Below are positions 29,201 to 38,447 of a stretch of 64,000 nucleotides of DNA, piece by piece (the first letter of the stretch is position 1; every line of letters begins with the position of its first letter). The notes beneath the pieces are model-generated. The model was not told where the DNA came from. It saw nothing but the letters and a program-made list of their open reading frames with translations, and ran no database searches. Position numbers and translations under genes: made by a program. The stretch comes from Rossellomorea vietnamensis (GTDB lineage: Bacteria > Bacillota > Bacilli > Bacillales > Bacillaceae_B), in NCBI RefSeq assembly GCF_008180415.1, contig NZ_VTEI01000007.1, positions 221,810 through 285,809 on the forward strand, read 5' to 3'.

Positions 29201-29993
29201 AGAGGTCATCCAAAAAGTTTTCCGCTCTTGGAGCAGGGCCGCCGGGCTCTTTCGATAAATCATATGCCTGCTGAAACAAGGCCTCTGCCCCTTTCAAGTT
29301 CAGCAGGATATCAAATTTCAGCGCTTCAATGAATGGGAGGTCATCAATACTTCCCTCTTCTTCCACATCATACATATCTACCAGATTGCCAAGCCACGCA
29401 TCAGGGTCGGGATGCGATCTTGAAAAATCGTACAGCTTGCGGATCATATCCTGAAGAGCCGCGTCACTCCTGTCGTTTGTAAAGGTGTCCACAAGCTTGT
29501 AAAAAGAGTCATTATCCTCTTTTCCATATTCCTCTTCAAACAACTCATCCAGGACTTCATCACGTAACAGCTCACCTTCTGTATCATCCAGGATCCTGAA
29601 ACCGGGATCGATATCAATGAGATAATAGTATTTACGGATGACCTCCAGACAGAACGAATGGAGAGTGGAAATCGACGCTCGGTTCAACAGGCTCAGCTGT
29701 TTCCGCAGGTGATAGGAACTGGGATCGGCCGTAATCGCCTTCTCCAATGCCGTTCCTATTCTATGTCTCATTTCTGCCGCTGAAGCATTGGTGAACGTCA
29801 CGACAAGCAGCTCATCCACATTGATTCCATCTTCTTTGTCCAGCATCTTTTGGATGATCCTTTCGACCAGTACAGCCGTTTTACCGGAGCCGGCTGCCGC
29901 CGCAACAAGGATATCCCTTCCTTTTGCCCAGATAGCCTTCCATTGGTCATCTGTCCATGTAGCATCTTCGGGCTTCATTGGAATATTATTCAT
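26223..29993 (-). CDS. addA: ATP-dependent helicase/nuclease subunit A
   Basis: 1256 aa UvrD-like helicase with a C-terminal RecB-type nuclease. Walker A is AAAAGSGKTAVL near residue 35, DEYQDTN is motif II and VALTRAKEKLYL lies in motif VI. The nuclease centre is GIIDLIF with MDYKTD near residue 1190. With AddB it processes double-strand breaks to Chi and loads RecA. It overlaps the 3' end of addB by 8 nt, so the two are translationally coupled. Confidence 0.97.
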   Translation of the reverse strand: MNNIPMKPEDATWTDDQWKAIWAKGRDILVAAAAGSGKTAVLVERIIQKMLDKEDGINVDELLVVTFTNASAAEMRHRIGTALEKAITADPSSYHLRKQLSLLNRASISTLHSFCLEVIRKYYYLIDIDPGFRILDDTEGELLRDEVLDELFEEEYGKEDNDSFYKLVDTFTNDRSDAALQDMIRKLYDFSRSHPDPDAWLGNLVDMYDVEEEGSIDDLPFIEALKFDILLNLKGAEALFQQAYDLSKEPGGPAPRAENFLDDLSLTERISSSFQQSWTEGHAVFQSIKFSRLKPCKGEEYDPDLVEEAKVLRDKGKKMIEKIAEDFFSRKPGTYLRDMKKMRAVVQSLVEAVRGFSQKFHSLKNEKGVVDFADLEHFCLEILTENGGVEGLKPSFAALQYRKQFKEVLVDEYQDTNLVQESILGLVTSDQESAGNLFMVGDVKQSIYRFRLAEPNLFLGKYNRFTPSGGETGMKIDLSRNFRSRMEVLDGTNFLFKQIMGVNVGDIDYDHEALLVKGAAYPEDEKYPIEVAVIDQSDGGVSQTVDTPEMEGLVYDEADLEKSVVEARYMALKIKELIGGGKEIYDPKAGRHRPLQYKDIVILLRSMPWAPEIMEEFKKQGIPIYANLSTGYFEATEVAIMLSLLKVIDNPYQDIPLVSVLRSPIVGIDEEGLAEVRIHSKSGTYYEAVQKYIRKKPDQYDEEVHEKISRFLSSLTVWRTKARQGSLAELVWQLYRDTRFYDFAGGMPGGKQRQANLRALYDRARQYEETSFRGLFRFLRFIDRMRERGDDLGAARALSEQEDVVRMMTIHSSKGLEFPIVFVAGLSRQFNLMDLNQPYLLDKEYGFASKYLDPDNRISYPSLPQLAFKRKKRLETIAEEMRVLYVALTRAKEKLYLIGTVKDAEKSIKQWNAAAHHQGWLLPDFERAKALSFMDWVGPALVRHRDCSLLSESGAASRPLHPEIGEHPSCWKLDVIPKSQFLILDGEEDAKETEWLEKVKEGLPVEQESPDKEEVVEALSWRYPFPEAAVLPSKQSVSEIKRMFEISDEASSDRMVRKIQKPVFRRPKFLQEKELTPAEIGTAMHMVMQHISFSEMPDEQSLGLLLEDLKRKELLTDEQAEAIDQQNILGFFKSDMGQRVLRAEEIHREVPFSMAVPVQEIDAAASAKDSETVLVQGIIDLIFRDENGLVLMDYKTDGIEDRYKGGFEEARPILLDRYLVQVGLYTKAVERIWKETINERYLYFFDGSHVLNVEKE

Positions 29994-32900
29994 GGGCGTC
30001 TTCCTCTCCTTTCATCTTTTGCAGCAGGTCTGCCGGTTTTCCTTCGGTAAAAATACGAAACTCATTTTCTTCAAGAGAAGAATCGAACTGACAGACTGAT
30101 TTGAATGAACAGAACTGGCATGGAGTCCGGTCCTTTAATTTATATGGAGTGATATCCGTTCTTCCAGACATAATGTCATCGCCTGATTTCTTATACAGGT
30201 TCCTTACATGTGTTCGCATGACATTAAATTCTTCTCTATCCGCTGCTTTCGTACGTGATGATAATGTTCCGTCTTTCTTCAATCCTGCAGAAATAATATT
30301 GGATGTACCCGATTCCAGTGACTGGTCCATCATGCGGACTACATCGGTTTCGCCCAGGACAAGCCCCTTCATCTTGAAGCTTTTGAAGATTTCCTCTTCA
30401 ATTTGTTCAAGCGTAAGGATTTTTTTGCTGTTCACCATAGGGTTATGAACATGGAAATAGAATACCCCCGCAGGATTTGCATCTGCGCCGATCAACTTCC
30501 GTGAATGCGTCAAAACGATATCCAGGTATGTCAGCATCTGCAGTGATAGACCATAGTACACTTCTGTCATATCAAGGTCCCTGGCACTCGATTTATAATC
30601 GATGATCCGCAAAAAGACTCCTTCATCACTTTCCGCTTTATCAACCCTGTCGATCCTGCCTTGAAGCGCCATCTTTGTCCCGTTTTTCAATGTAAAGGAG
30701 AATGGTGGAAGTTCCGCTTTCGGTCCGAACCCTAATTCAAGCCCTACCGGTGAGAAGCCGCTTGCTTTTGCATGCTCGCTCAAAATCAAGGACGCCCTGC
30801 CGATAACATCCTGAAGCTTCTTTTTAATATAGTGGTGCCGATTGGAACTGAGCAGAATTTGGTGCTGAAGCTTAGGAGCAAGCGACAGAACCGCTTCCCT
30901 TGCCAGTTCAAGGCACTGCGTTTTTGTCAGTTGTTTCCACGTTAATCCATGCCGGTCGATTTCCTCCGAAATCCACTTAAGCGCAGCGTGGAACATATCT
31001 CCTATATCAGGTGCTTCCAGACGGTAGATGTCCCGTTCACGGAGTTTCAGTCCATGATTGGCGAAGTGGGAGAAAGGACATCCATGGAACATCTCCATTC
31101 TTGAAACACTCGCCAATATTTCATCACCATAAAGTGCCTGGCTCGTATCGTCTCCGAGCCGCTTTCCTTTATTTTGATAAGACAGGCTGGAAAGTATATG
31201 ACTGGCCCGTCCTTTCCAAACAGGATCAGCAACGTAGTAGTTGTAGACGTCCCACCAGAATTCCTGCAGGTGATAGCCTCTCTTCTTCGCTTGCAGACCA
31301 GATGTCAGATAGGAGATGGTCACATTGGGATGAGAGACATAAGCAAGCTGCTCATTCTTTGGCAGCTCTGAAGGATCATTGATCAGCAGGCTGATTGAAG
31401 TTTGAGAACACAGCTCTGACAACCTCTTAATATAAGCCGATGGCAGAAGTGCCTTTCCTTCTTCGTTTGCAATTGGATAGGACACATAAAGCCTTTCTGA
31501 AGGTGTAGTGAACGCCTTATAAGCAATAAACTCTTCATCAAGGAGCCTGGTTTTGCTTCCAGGGGCTATACTCAACCCAGCCGTGGTCAATTTCTCCCTG
31601 TCTTCATCAGAAAAAATTCCGTCCTCTGTGATTTTGGCAGGAAGAACACCATCATTCACCCCGATGACAAATGCTGCCCGCAAATCGGCCAGCCGTGATT
31701 GCTCAAGATTGGCGATCATCACCTGGTCAACCGCAGGAGGCACCAGGGAGAACCTCATTGATTCAATTCCGGCATCTATAATGGAAGCGAATTTCTTCAC
31801 GGTTACTTCTTCGTCTCCTAAAATTTCCACAAATTGATCAAGCAGATCCATGACGGCATTCCAAGCCTGATCATGCTCCCTCGCTGAGATGATATCACCT
31901 CTGCTCTCTGCCTCCATTCGCAGCCTTTCCAGCTTGGCGGGAATATCGAGTTCTTCCAAATAAAGATAAAGAATCTCACATAAATCCCGGCCGGTACTGC
32001 CTTTTTTCAACCGGCGGCCAAAACGCAGGATTGGTGCAGAGATAAATAAACGCAGCTCATTTATCTCCTGCTCCATCTCCCGTTCTCTATCTGTTTGGGG
32101 CATATCCGCCTGTTCCAGGCCGCGGAACCTGCGGTATAGCCATCTATCCCTCCTGGTCCACTTATCCCCCTGTATTCCGTAGGCAAGAACGTAATTCTCA
32201 AGCCTGTCCATCTGCTCCCTCAGCAGCTGGGGATCACGCTCATATGGAAACAGCAAGTCTGTCTTGACTGCACGGAATACAGGTTCGTACCGCCAGTTGC
32301 TGTTCATGATTTCGAGTGTGGAGCGGATCAGCTCAATCAACGGATGATTCAGCATCTTCCGTTTCTGGTCAATAAAGTAGGGAATTTCATAATCATAAAA
32401 TACCGTCTCAATGATATCCTGATACTCCTGGCCATTCCGGACAAGAACAGCCATGTCTTTATATCGGTAACTCTCGTTTCTGGCGAGTCTTCTGATTTCC
32501 CTGGCCACTCCTTCAATTTCCGCTCTCCGGTTTGAGGCTTCAAGGATATTCACCCCTGAAGCTCCCTCAAACGGAAGTACCGGCCTTTTTTCAAAGTTCT
32601 CTTCTATATGCTGCAATCCCTTATCCAGAAAGCGGCTGGTCTTCTTCAGGACGATTTCTTCTTCCACGCCCCCTCTTGAGACATGAGCAAGTCCGGATAA
32701 GGCACCGTAGGTTTCGGAAGTCATCCTGAATAAATCTGTCTCATCACCCTGATGTGAAGAAGATTCAGCAGTTAAGGAAATCGTAACTCTAGGGCAATAA
32801 TCCATCAACTTACCAATCACCGCATATTCCTGAGGTGTGAAGCTATGAAATCCGTCTATGAAAATCTCAGCTTCCTGAAGAAAGCCGGACTTCTCTATCG

Positions 32901-33474
32901 ACTCTTCCAATAAGGTAAAATAATCTTCCGAATCAATATACTTGCCTGATAGATTTTCTTCAAAGCTGTCATAGATCAACTGCAGATCATGAAGCTTGTC
33001 CGCTAATGCCTTCGACTGCTGTCCGTCATCCGCGTAGCTCTCCCGGTTTTCTGATAATTCTTCCGGCGAAACGCAATACCGCTTGAATTCAGTCAGCATC
33101 ATTTCCACATGCTCAATAAAACCAGCCTTATCCGATGCACGCGAAAATAACTTCAACTGATCCTTTTTATCATCAATGATTTTCCTGATCAGCATATTCA
33201 GGCCGACACTTGATAGGTGATACCGGTTCAATCCTCCGGTCTCCTGAAGGATTCTCCAGGCAAGGCGTGTAAAACTGTACACCTGAGCACGGATCATCCC
33301 GTTTATCCCTTCTTCATTGACCAAATTATATTCAGAAAGAAATGTCATTTGGTCTGGAACAAGGTAAATGACCGGACTGCCGTTTGGTTCCTGTCTCAGT
33401 TTTTCTTTGATTTCATTTAAAATCATATTGGTTTTGCCTGTTCCGGCACGTCCCAAAATAAATCTGACCGACAT
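29986..33474 (-). CDS. addB: ATP-dependent helicase/deoxyribonuclease subunit B
   Basis: 1162 aa. N-terminal Walker A LGRAGTGKT; degenerate helicase core; C-terminal nuclease with IDYKSS. The four iron-sulfur cysteines are recognisable, one in HGCPFSHF and three in CQFCSFKSVC at the C terminus. AddB recognises Chi and cuts the second strand. The ATG at 33474 has AGGGAG upstream; the in-frame ATG at 33495 has no ribosome site. Confidence 0.96.
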   Translation of the reverse strand: MSVRFILGRAGTGKTNMILNEIKEKLRQEPNGSPVIYLVPDQMTFLSEYNLVNEEGINGMIRAQVYSFTRLAWRILQETGGLNRYHLSSVGLNMLIRKIIDDKKDQLKLFSRASDKAGFIEHVEMMLTEFKRYCVSPEELSENRESYADDGQQSKALADKLHDLQLIYDSFEENLSGKYIDSEDYFTLLEESIEKSGFLQEAEIFIDGFHSFTPQEYAVIGKLMDYCPRVTISLTAESSSHQGDETDLFRMTSETYGALSGLAHVSRGGVEEEIVLKKTSRFLDKGLQHIEENFEKRPVLPFEGASGVNILEASNRRAEIEGVAREIRRLARNESYRYKDMAVLVRNGQEYQDIIETVFYDYEIPYFIDQKRKMLNHPLIELIRSTLEIMNSNWRYEPVFRAVKTDLLFPYERDPQLLREQMDRLENYVLAYGIQGDKWTRRDRWLYRRFRGLEQADMPQTDREREMEQEINELRLFISAPILRFGRRLKKGSTGRDLCEILYLYLEELDIPAKLERLRMEAESRGDIISAREHDQAWNAVMDLLDQFVEILGDEEVTVKKFASIIDAGIESMRFSLVPPAVDQVMIANLEQSRLADLRAAFVIGVNDGVLPAKITEDGIFSDEDREKLTTAGLSIAPGSKTRLLDEEFIAYKAFTTPSERLYVSYPIANEEGKALLPSAYIKRLSELCSQTSISLLINDPSELPKNEQLAYVSHPNVTISYLTSGLQAKKRGYHLQEFWWDVYNYYVADPVWKGRASHILSSLSYQNKGKRLGDDTSQALYGDEILASVSRMEMFHGCPFSHFANHGLKLRERDIYRLEAPDIGDMFHAALKWISEEIDRHGLTWKQLTKTQCLELAREAVLSLAPKLQHQILLSSNRHHYIKKKLQDVIGRASLILSEHAKASGFSPVGLELGFGPKAELPPFSFTLKNGTKMALQGRIDRVDKAESDEGVFLRIIDYKSSARDLDMTEVYYGLSLQMLTYLDIVLTHSRKLIGADANPAGVFYFHVHNPMVNSKKILTLEQIEEEIFKSFKMKGLVLGETDVVRMMDQSLESGTSNIISAGLKKDGTLSSRTKAADREEFNVMRTHVRNLYKKSGDDIMSGRTDITPYKLKDRTPCQFCSFKSVCQFDSSLEENEFRIFTEGKPADLLQKMKGEEDAHE

Positions 33475-33553
33475 GTTCCCACTCCCTGTGTTCATTATTT
33501 TCTTTATTATTTATAAATTGAGGATATTTTGTTTTTAGTTATTTAAAAGGTCT

Positions 33554-33792
33554 TTTCGTAAGGCTGTTTTCGCAAAGATTGTGGCTATTTTAAAGAGTAA
33601 TGGATTTCCGCTCCAGACGCGCGACTCCGCGGGGCGGGCGTTGAGCCTCCTCGGCTTCGCCTGCGGGGTCTCACCTGTCCCGCTAGTCCCGCAGGAGGTC
33701 GCACGCCTTCCGCTCTAATCCTTCCACGTACAAATGAGGAGAGGATAAAATAGCATCAAAAGCAATAATCTTTTAGAAAAGAGCCTTTCGTA
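33554..33792. mobile_element. MITE-like element nested in an older copy, with 7-bp direct repeats
   Basis: The inner element, 33561-33785, has ends AGGCTGTTTTCGCAAAGATT and, on the other strand, GGCTCTTTTCTAAAAGATTA. TTTCGTA flanks it at 33554-33560 and 33786-33792. The outer flanks AAAAGGTC and AAGAATATGGCT are themselves the two parts of an interrupted terminus of the same family. The core is GC-rich (CGACTCCGCGGGGCGGGCG, CTCCTCGGCTTCGCC). Confidence 0.8.
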
Positions 33793-33872
33793 AAGAATAT
33801 GGCTGATTTATAGAAACTTCATATTAAAATGAAGAATTGTATTTTTAACAGATCACAAGGACAGCCAAGCTC

Positions 33873-34217
33873 TTAATCCTGATTTACTTTCTTAGATTTC
33901 GAATTTCTTTGTACCAACAGTTCCTCACAAAGCTCAATACAAATACCTTGTGAACGATAATGATTAAGCAGCTGCACTGAATCAAGATCAATGTCGTTAT
34001 CCTTTAAAATCTGTGTGAACTGCTGAAAGGTTAAATTAGATATCGTCATAACCCTTTTACCAGGAAACGATAGCTGCAGACTTCTATTTATAACATCTTG
34101 CTTACTCCCAAGTGTTTTTAGCGAAGAAGCAAAGGTCAAGACTGTTTCAATGAAGTTGATTTCTTCGTTATTGATGCTGTTTTTAATTAACCAATCTGTT
34201 ACTGTCTCGTTGTTCAT
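33873..34217 (-). CDS. hypothetical protein
   Basis: 114 aa, predicted soluble and mostly helical, with no signal peptide and no motif I recognise. The start at 34217 follows GGAGTGG. Two cysteines lie close together near ICIELCEEL. It stands alone, between the MITE downstream of addB's promoter region and a divergent MFS gene. It could be a small regulator of local importance, but nothing in the sequence says so. Confidence 0.6.
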   Translation of the reverse strand: MNNETVTDWLIKNSINNEEINFIETVLTFASSLKTLGSKQDVINRSLQLSFPGKRVMTISNLTFQQFTQILKDNDIDLDSVQLLNHYRSQGICIELCEELLVQRNSKSKKVNQD

Positions 34218-34439
34218 TTTATAATCCACTCCGTCATTCGGCTATATATAAGAAATTTCAGCTCTCCAGCCATTACATCCATAACGGAGCTAAAGGACTG
34301 TCTACGTTCATTATAATATACTGTGTTCAATCTGTCGGGATTTGCAGTTCTGTTATCCATGGAAAAATTATGGAAGACAGCAGGAACTGTAAATGTGACA
34401 GGCTGCCTTACATATTTTATGGGTAAAGGAGGATGAAAC

Positions 34440-35591
34440 ATGAAACTCTCTTCTTTACGTGCAGAAGCTCTTTTGGTCACCATGGGGATTTTTGTGGCCT
34501 GCAATATATATACCTTGATTCCGATGTACGATGCTGTGGCGGAATCCATTTCGATCAGAGCCGAACAGGTTGTATTTGCCGGAAGTATTTTTACATTTTG
34601 TTACGCTGGAGGTCTGTTTCTTTTTGGAGGAATTTCCGATGTAGTCGGCCGAAAATCAGTGATTGTATTCGGCATAGGGATTTCAGCTCTAGCTACAGGG
34701 GCTGTCGCACTATCAGGAAACGAATGGAGTTTGTACGCCACCAGGGGGCTGCAGGGCTTTTTTCTGGGCAGCTTTGCACCTGTTGCTTTTGCCTATTGTT
34801 ATGAACTGTTTGAAACGAAGAAGCGCACTCTTCTGCTCGCGTTAATCAACTCCGGGTTCCTGGCTGCCGGCATTCTTGGGCAGATTATCAGCAGTTCCCT
34901 GTCAGGATGGTTCGGCTGGCAGACCGTTTTTTATTTCTTTGCGGCCATTTATGGCTTCTTGTTCCTGTTTGGTCTCAGTGAACTTCCGGTTACTTCTAAC
35001 ACAGAAAAGAGAGATTTTTCCCCTGCTGCTTACATTTCCATTTTAAAAAAGCCGGCTTTATTCATGTGCTACGGGATTGTCCTTCTCCTGCTCTTCACCT
35101 TTGTCGGCTACTATGATACTCTTTCCCGGTACTATACTGGAAGCTCCGCTGAATTGCTGGCCATACGCTCAGCCGGTTTGCTAGGAGCAGGACTATCTTT
35201 ATTTACCAACTACTTCATTAAGCAATTGGGGGAGACGAAAACCTTGTTTTTCGGGCTTCTTCTGGGCAGCATAAGCATCCTCCCTCTCCTGTATCATTCA
35301 GGTTATACTATCTATCTTCTGTCTTCTATAACCTTTGTGTCTGCCATTTCTTTGCTCATTCCCACGATCATCACGTTCATCGGCAATTGGGCAGGCAGCC
35401 ACAGAGGAAAGGCTTTGAGTTTATACTCTTTTTTCCTTCTCACCGGTGCCAGTTTTGCTCCTTTGACTATTATGGTTCTCTCCTATAAGCAGGCATTATT
35501 TTTGCTTTTAGGAGCATTTGCCATTCAGGCGATTTTCGGGTGTTTCATGAGAGTGAACCACAGTTCACTTCAAGATCAGCAAACAATCTGA
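34440..35591 (+). CDS. MFS transporter
   Basis: 383 aa with 12 predicted helices. Motif A, GGISDVVGRKSVIVFG, lies between helices 2 and 3. AAAGGAGG precedes the ATG by 8 nt. It resembles drug or metabolite exporters of the DHA1 type. The substrate is unknown and the flanking genes give no hint. Confidence 0.88.
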   Translation: MKLSSLRAEALLVTMGIFVACNIYTLIPMYDAVAESISIRAEQVVFAGSIFTFCYAGGLFLFGGISDVVGRKSVIVFGIGISALATGAVALSGNEWSLYATRGLQGFFLGSFAPVAFAYCYELFETKKRTLLLALINSGFLAAGILGQIISSSLSGWFGWQTVFYFFAAIYGFLFLFGLSELPVTSNTEKRDFSPAAYISILKKPALFMCYGIVLLLLFTFVGYYDTLSRYYTGSSAELLAIRSAGLLGAGLSLFTNYFIKQLGETKTLFFGLLLGSISILPLLYHSGYTIYLLSSITFVSAISLLIPTIITFIGNWAGSHRGKALSLYSFFLLTGASFAPLTIMVLSYKQALFLLLGAFAIQAIFGCFMRVNHSSLQDQQTI

Positions 35592-35622
35592 CGAGGCTTA
35601 GCCATTGAGATCAATAACCAAA

Positions 35623-35652
35623 CAGAGAGCCCGGATGTATCCTGGCTCTCTG
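35623..35652. terminator. terminator between the MFS and thiolase genes
   Basis: CAGAGAGCC / GGCTCTCTG arms (35623-35631 with 35644-35652). TTTGGTTATT follows on the minus strand, and a weaker T-rich tail on the plus strand. It probably serves both convergent genes. Confidence 0.75.
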
Positions 35653-35660
35653 CTGCTGTT

Positions 35661-36836
35661 TTACATTGTTTCCACAAAAACGGTCGCACCCATGCCTCCG
35701 CCTACACATAGAGACGCAATCCCTTTCTTCAGTTCCCGTCTGTTTAATTCATGGACCAGGGAAACGACGATTCTTGCCCCTGTACAACCAACTGGATGGC
35801 CAATGCTTATCCCGCTTCCATTGACATTCGTCTTATCCCGGTCAAGGCCGAGCTCTTTTTCTACAGCAATATACTGAGCTGCAAAAGCCTCATTCACCTC
35901 AATAAGATCAGCTTCCTCAAGAGACCAGCCTGTTTGGGAAAGACCTTTCTCCACTGCCGGCACCGGCCCCCTGCCCATCAGCTTCGGATCAACTCCGGCC
36001 ACTGAACATCCAGAGATTCTTGCCAGCGGTTTGAGGCCTCGCTTTTGTGACTCTTCTTCTGACATTAAAATCAAGGCTGCTCCGCCGTCGTTCAAACTTG
36101 AAGAATTTCCTGCTGTCACGGTTCCTCCCTGTCGGAAAGCTGGCTTGAGAGAAGAAAGCTTCTCCATTGACAGGCCGGCACGCGGACCTTCATCCTTTGT
36201 TATCGTTTTGGATTCCCTTCTGGACTTGACCGTTATAGGGACAATTTGATCATCAAAATATCCCTCTTCAGCGGCCTTAACAGCCCTTTGATGGCTCAAC
36301 TGCGCCAATTCATCCTGTTCTTCTTTCGTAATATTATGCATCTCTGCCAGGTTCTCCGCTGTCTCTCCCATCATGATTCCATGAATTGGATCCTCCAGGA
36401 CTTCCCAAACTGAGTCGCGGATTTCACCATGCTGCAGCCTCTGTCCCCAGCGATGACCTTTCATTACGTAAGGACTAGAGCTCATAGCTTCCACTCCGCC
36501 GGCAAGCACTATATCGGACATGCCCGTTTGAATCTGCATGAATGCAGAAATGATGGCCTGCATTCCGCTGGCGCATTGTCTCTGGATAGTGTAACCAGTC
36601 GTTGTATCCTCAAAGCCGGCCAACAGTGCTGCGGTCCTTGCTGTATTCGGCTGATCAGTCCGCTGGATACAGTGACCCAGTATGACTTCATTGATATCTC
36701 CCGGTCCAAGCCCGCTTTCTTCCGCAGCCTTTTTCATTACCGGCACAATTAAATCGGTCGGCAGCAGATCTTTGAATGCTCCGCCAAAAGCTCCTACAGG
36801 AGTCCTGAACGCAGACGTTATCACTACATTTCTCAT
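35661..36836 (-). CDS. acetyl-CoA C-acyltransferase (thiolase)
   Basis: 391 aa. The acyl-accepting cysteine is in QRQCASGMQA (near residue 88), with catalytic GHPVGCTG and the C-terminal CVGGGMG. It condenses or cleaves acetoacetyl-CoA or a longer 3-ketoacyl-CoA. It follows an SDR-type ketoreductase by 17 nt, a pair that could make 3-hydroxyacyl-CoA or act in fatty-acid breakdown. The start at 36836 has GAGAGG upstream. Confidence 0.92.
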   Translation of the reverse strand: MRNVVITSAFRTPVGAFGGAFKDLLPTDLIVPVMKKAAEESGLGPGDINEVILGHCIQRTDQPNTARTAALLAGFEDTTTGYTIQRQCASGMQAIISAFMQIQTGMSDIVLAGGVEAMSSSPYVMKGHRWGQRLQHGEIRDSVWEVLEDPIHGIMMGETAENLAEMHNITKEEQDELAQLSHQRAVKAAEEGYFDDQIVPITVKSRRESKTITKDEGPRAGLSMEKLSSLKPAFRQGGTVTAGNSSSLNDGGAALILMSEEESQKRGLKPLARISGCSVAGVDPKLMGRGPVPAVEKGLSQTGWSLEEADLIEVNEAFAAQYIAVEKELGLDRDKTNVNGSGISIGHPVGCTGARIVVSLVHELNRRELKKGIASLCVGGGMGATVFVETM

Positions 36837-36853
36837 TTTCTTCATCCTCTCAT

Positions 36854-37594
36854 TTACATCATTATTCCGCCATCAACCTGAAGAACAATTCCATTAATAT
36901 AGTCAGATTCCTCCGAGGCTAAAAATAAATAAGCGTTTGCCGCATCCTCGGCTTTCCCGAATCTTCCCAAAGGAATTAAAGCATTCATTTGTGCTTTCAC
37001 CTTATCGGGAATCTTCGCGGTCATTTCTGTCTCGATTACTCCCGGTGCAACGGCATTGACATTGATTCCCTTCGATCCAAATTCCTTTGCCCAGGTTTTG
37101 GTCATCCCGATGACAGCTGCCTTAGATGCAGCATAATTCGTCTGGCCCACATTCCCGAAAAGTCCACTGGCAGACGCTGTATTGATAATTTTTCCCTTTC
37201 CACTTTTCACCAGGGCCGGCAGAAATGCCTGAGTACAGTGAAATACCCCTGTTAGATTAACATCGAGTACTTTTTGGAAATCTTCCACCGTCAACTTCGA
37301 CATAAGGCTATCCCTCGTGATACCGGCATTATTGACTAAAATGTCAACACCGCCATGTTCCTTCATTACCTTTTCCGCAAGGGTGTTAACGCTTTCACGA
37401 TCGGCAGTATCAACCTGATAGAATGAAGCATTTCCTCCTGCATCCCTTAATGCTTGAGCCTCCGTCGCTCCCTTGCTCTCATCGAAATCTGCCATAATCA
37501 CCCTGCAGCCTTCCCGGGCAAACTTTTTAGCGGCTGCCAGCCCGATTCCATTCGCACTGCCCGTAATAACAGCTGTTTTATTCTTCAATCTCAT
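36854..37594 (-). CDS. SDR-family 3-ketoacyl reductase (FabG/PhaB-like)
   Basis: 246 aa, the usual FabG length. TGSANGIGLA is the nucleotide-binding motif, with NNAG and the catalytic YAASKAAV. The C-terminal VDGGIMM is FabG-like. It is first in the two-gene unit with the thiolase, which suggests acetoacetyl-CoA or 3-oxoacyl-CoA as substrate rather than a housekeeping FabG role. No PhaC-type synthase lies nearby. GTAAGGAGG precedes the ATG. Confidence 0.9.
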   Translation of the reverse strand: MRLKNKTAVITGSANGIGLAAAKKFAREGCRVIMADFDESKGATEAQALRDAGGNASFYQVDTADRESVNTLAEKVMKEHGGVDILVNNAGITRDSLMSKLTVEDFQKVLDVNLTGVFHCTQAFLPALVKSGKGKIINTASASGLFGNVGQTNYAASKAAVIGMTKTWAKEFGSKGINVNAVAPGVIETEMTAKIPDKVKAQMNALIPLGRFGKAEDAANAYLFLASEESDYINGIVLQVDGGIMM

Positions 37595-37784
37595 TATGTA
37601 TCCTCCTTACAATCTTCTCTTCATGGTTGAATATTTCGACAATAAACCATCTGATTCCTCTAATTTCAACGGAAAATGTCTGTATTCGAAATTAATGGAT
37701 GACTACAGTGAGGATATTACTTCTGTTTTAGTGCACTCTATGAGTAGATTTTGAAAAATAGACCTTACCGAACGGAGGGATACT

Positions 37785-37904
37785 ATGAAGAAAAAGCTGC
37801 TATATATGCTTCTTGCTGCGATGCTGGCAACTTCGATGACTGCATGCGGTGACGCCCCTGGCGAAGACGAAGTAGGCGATGGTGAAGTGAATGATGAGGA
37901 GTAA
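37785..37904 (+). CDS. small lipoprotein (39 aa)
   Basis: MKKKLLYMLL begins a signal peptide ending MTAC, with the lipidated cysteine at 21. Only 19 mature residues remain, and 9 of them are Asp or Glu. ACGGAGGG lies 6 nt upstream of the ATG and a strong terminator follows. The size class is easily missed by gene finders. The function is unknown; it would be an acidic peptide displayed on the outer face of the membrane. Confidence 0.75.
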   Translation: MKKKLLYMLLAAMLATSMTACGDAPGEDEVGDGEVNDEE

Positions 37905-37959
37905 AACCAGTTTTCAATGCGGCACACTCTGATACGCCGTTCCTCCTGGTCATTATGAA

Positions 37960-38008
37960 ACACATCATTCAACTTGCCATGCTGCAAGTTGATGCTGTGT
38001 TTATTTTT
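37960..38008 (+). terminator. terminator of the small lipoprotein gene
   Basis: Long imperfect stem centred on CAACTTGC / GCAAGTTG, extended by ACACATCA and TGCTGTGT, followed by TTTATTTTT. Confidence 0.85.
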
Positions 38009-38408
38009 ATGATTAGGTTTGTCTTTTTTTCGTTATTCCAGTTTTTAGAAATTTTAGTTTTCCTGTACTTTAAGGCAGGCACCCGGTCGGGACTTGATAT
38101 CCTTTAGTAATTACATGGCTTGGCAAAAAACATACCGTTATCTTTTGCTTAACTTATCTATAATGGTATGCTTTCCCGCTAATCGTCCCGTTATCTTCTA
38201 CTAAGCTCTTTTTATTGGTACGATTCGCGTTCATCCAGCTTATATCTATTTATGTCAGACTGATATTGCTTCTTCCCCGACAACCTGCCATTCAGGTTAT
38301 TTGCCCCTGGGAACTGAGTCTGTTTCACTGCATACGGACTCTCCGGCGCTGTGATGGGCGGGGACATAATGCAAAATCATCATAAGAGGTTGATATTTCC
38401 TGCATAAC
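38009..38408. other. gene-free stretch
   Basis: 400 bp between the lipoprotein terminator and the sipV terminator. CCGTTATCTT occurs twice (near 38128 and 38189), each followed by a similar C/T-rich segment, a possible degenerate repeat. Nothing else is supported. Confidence 0.4.
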
Positions 38409-38440
38409 TAAAAAACGCCCGATTCATAAGAATCAAGCGT
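38409..38440 (-). terminator. sipV terminator
   Basis: On the minus strand ACGCTTGATTC, a 4-nt loop and GAATCGGGCGT (two G-U pairs), followed by TTTTTTAG. Confidence 0.85.
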
Positions 38441-38447
38441 CTATACT

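Noticed and set aside
29986..33474. Accessory defence system around addAB
   Set aside because: Both proteins are complete, standard recombination subunits in backbone gene order; there are no defence neighbours.
34214..34549. 111-aa minus-strand frame over the MFS start
   Set aside because: It overlaps the MFS ribosome site and N terminus in antisense, with unlikely composition.
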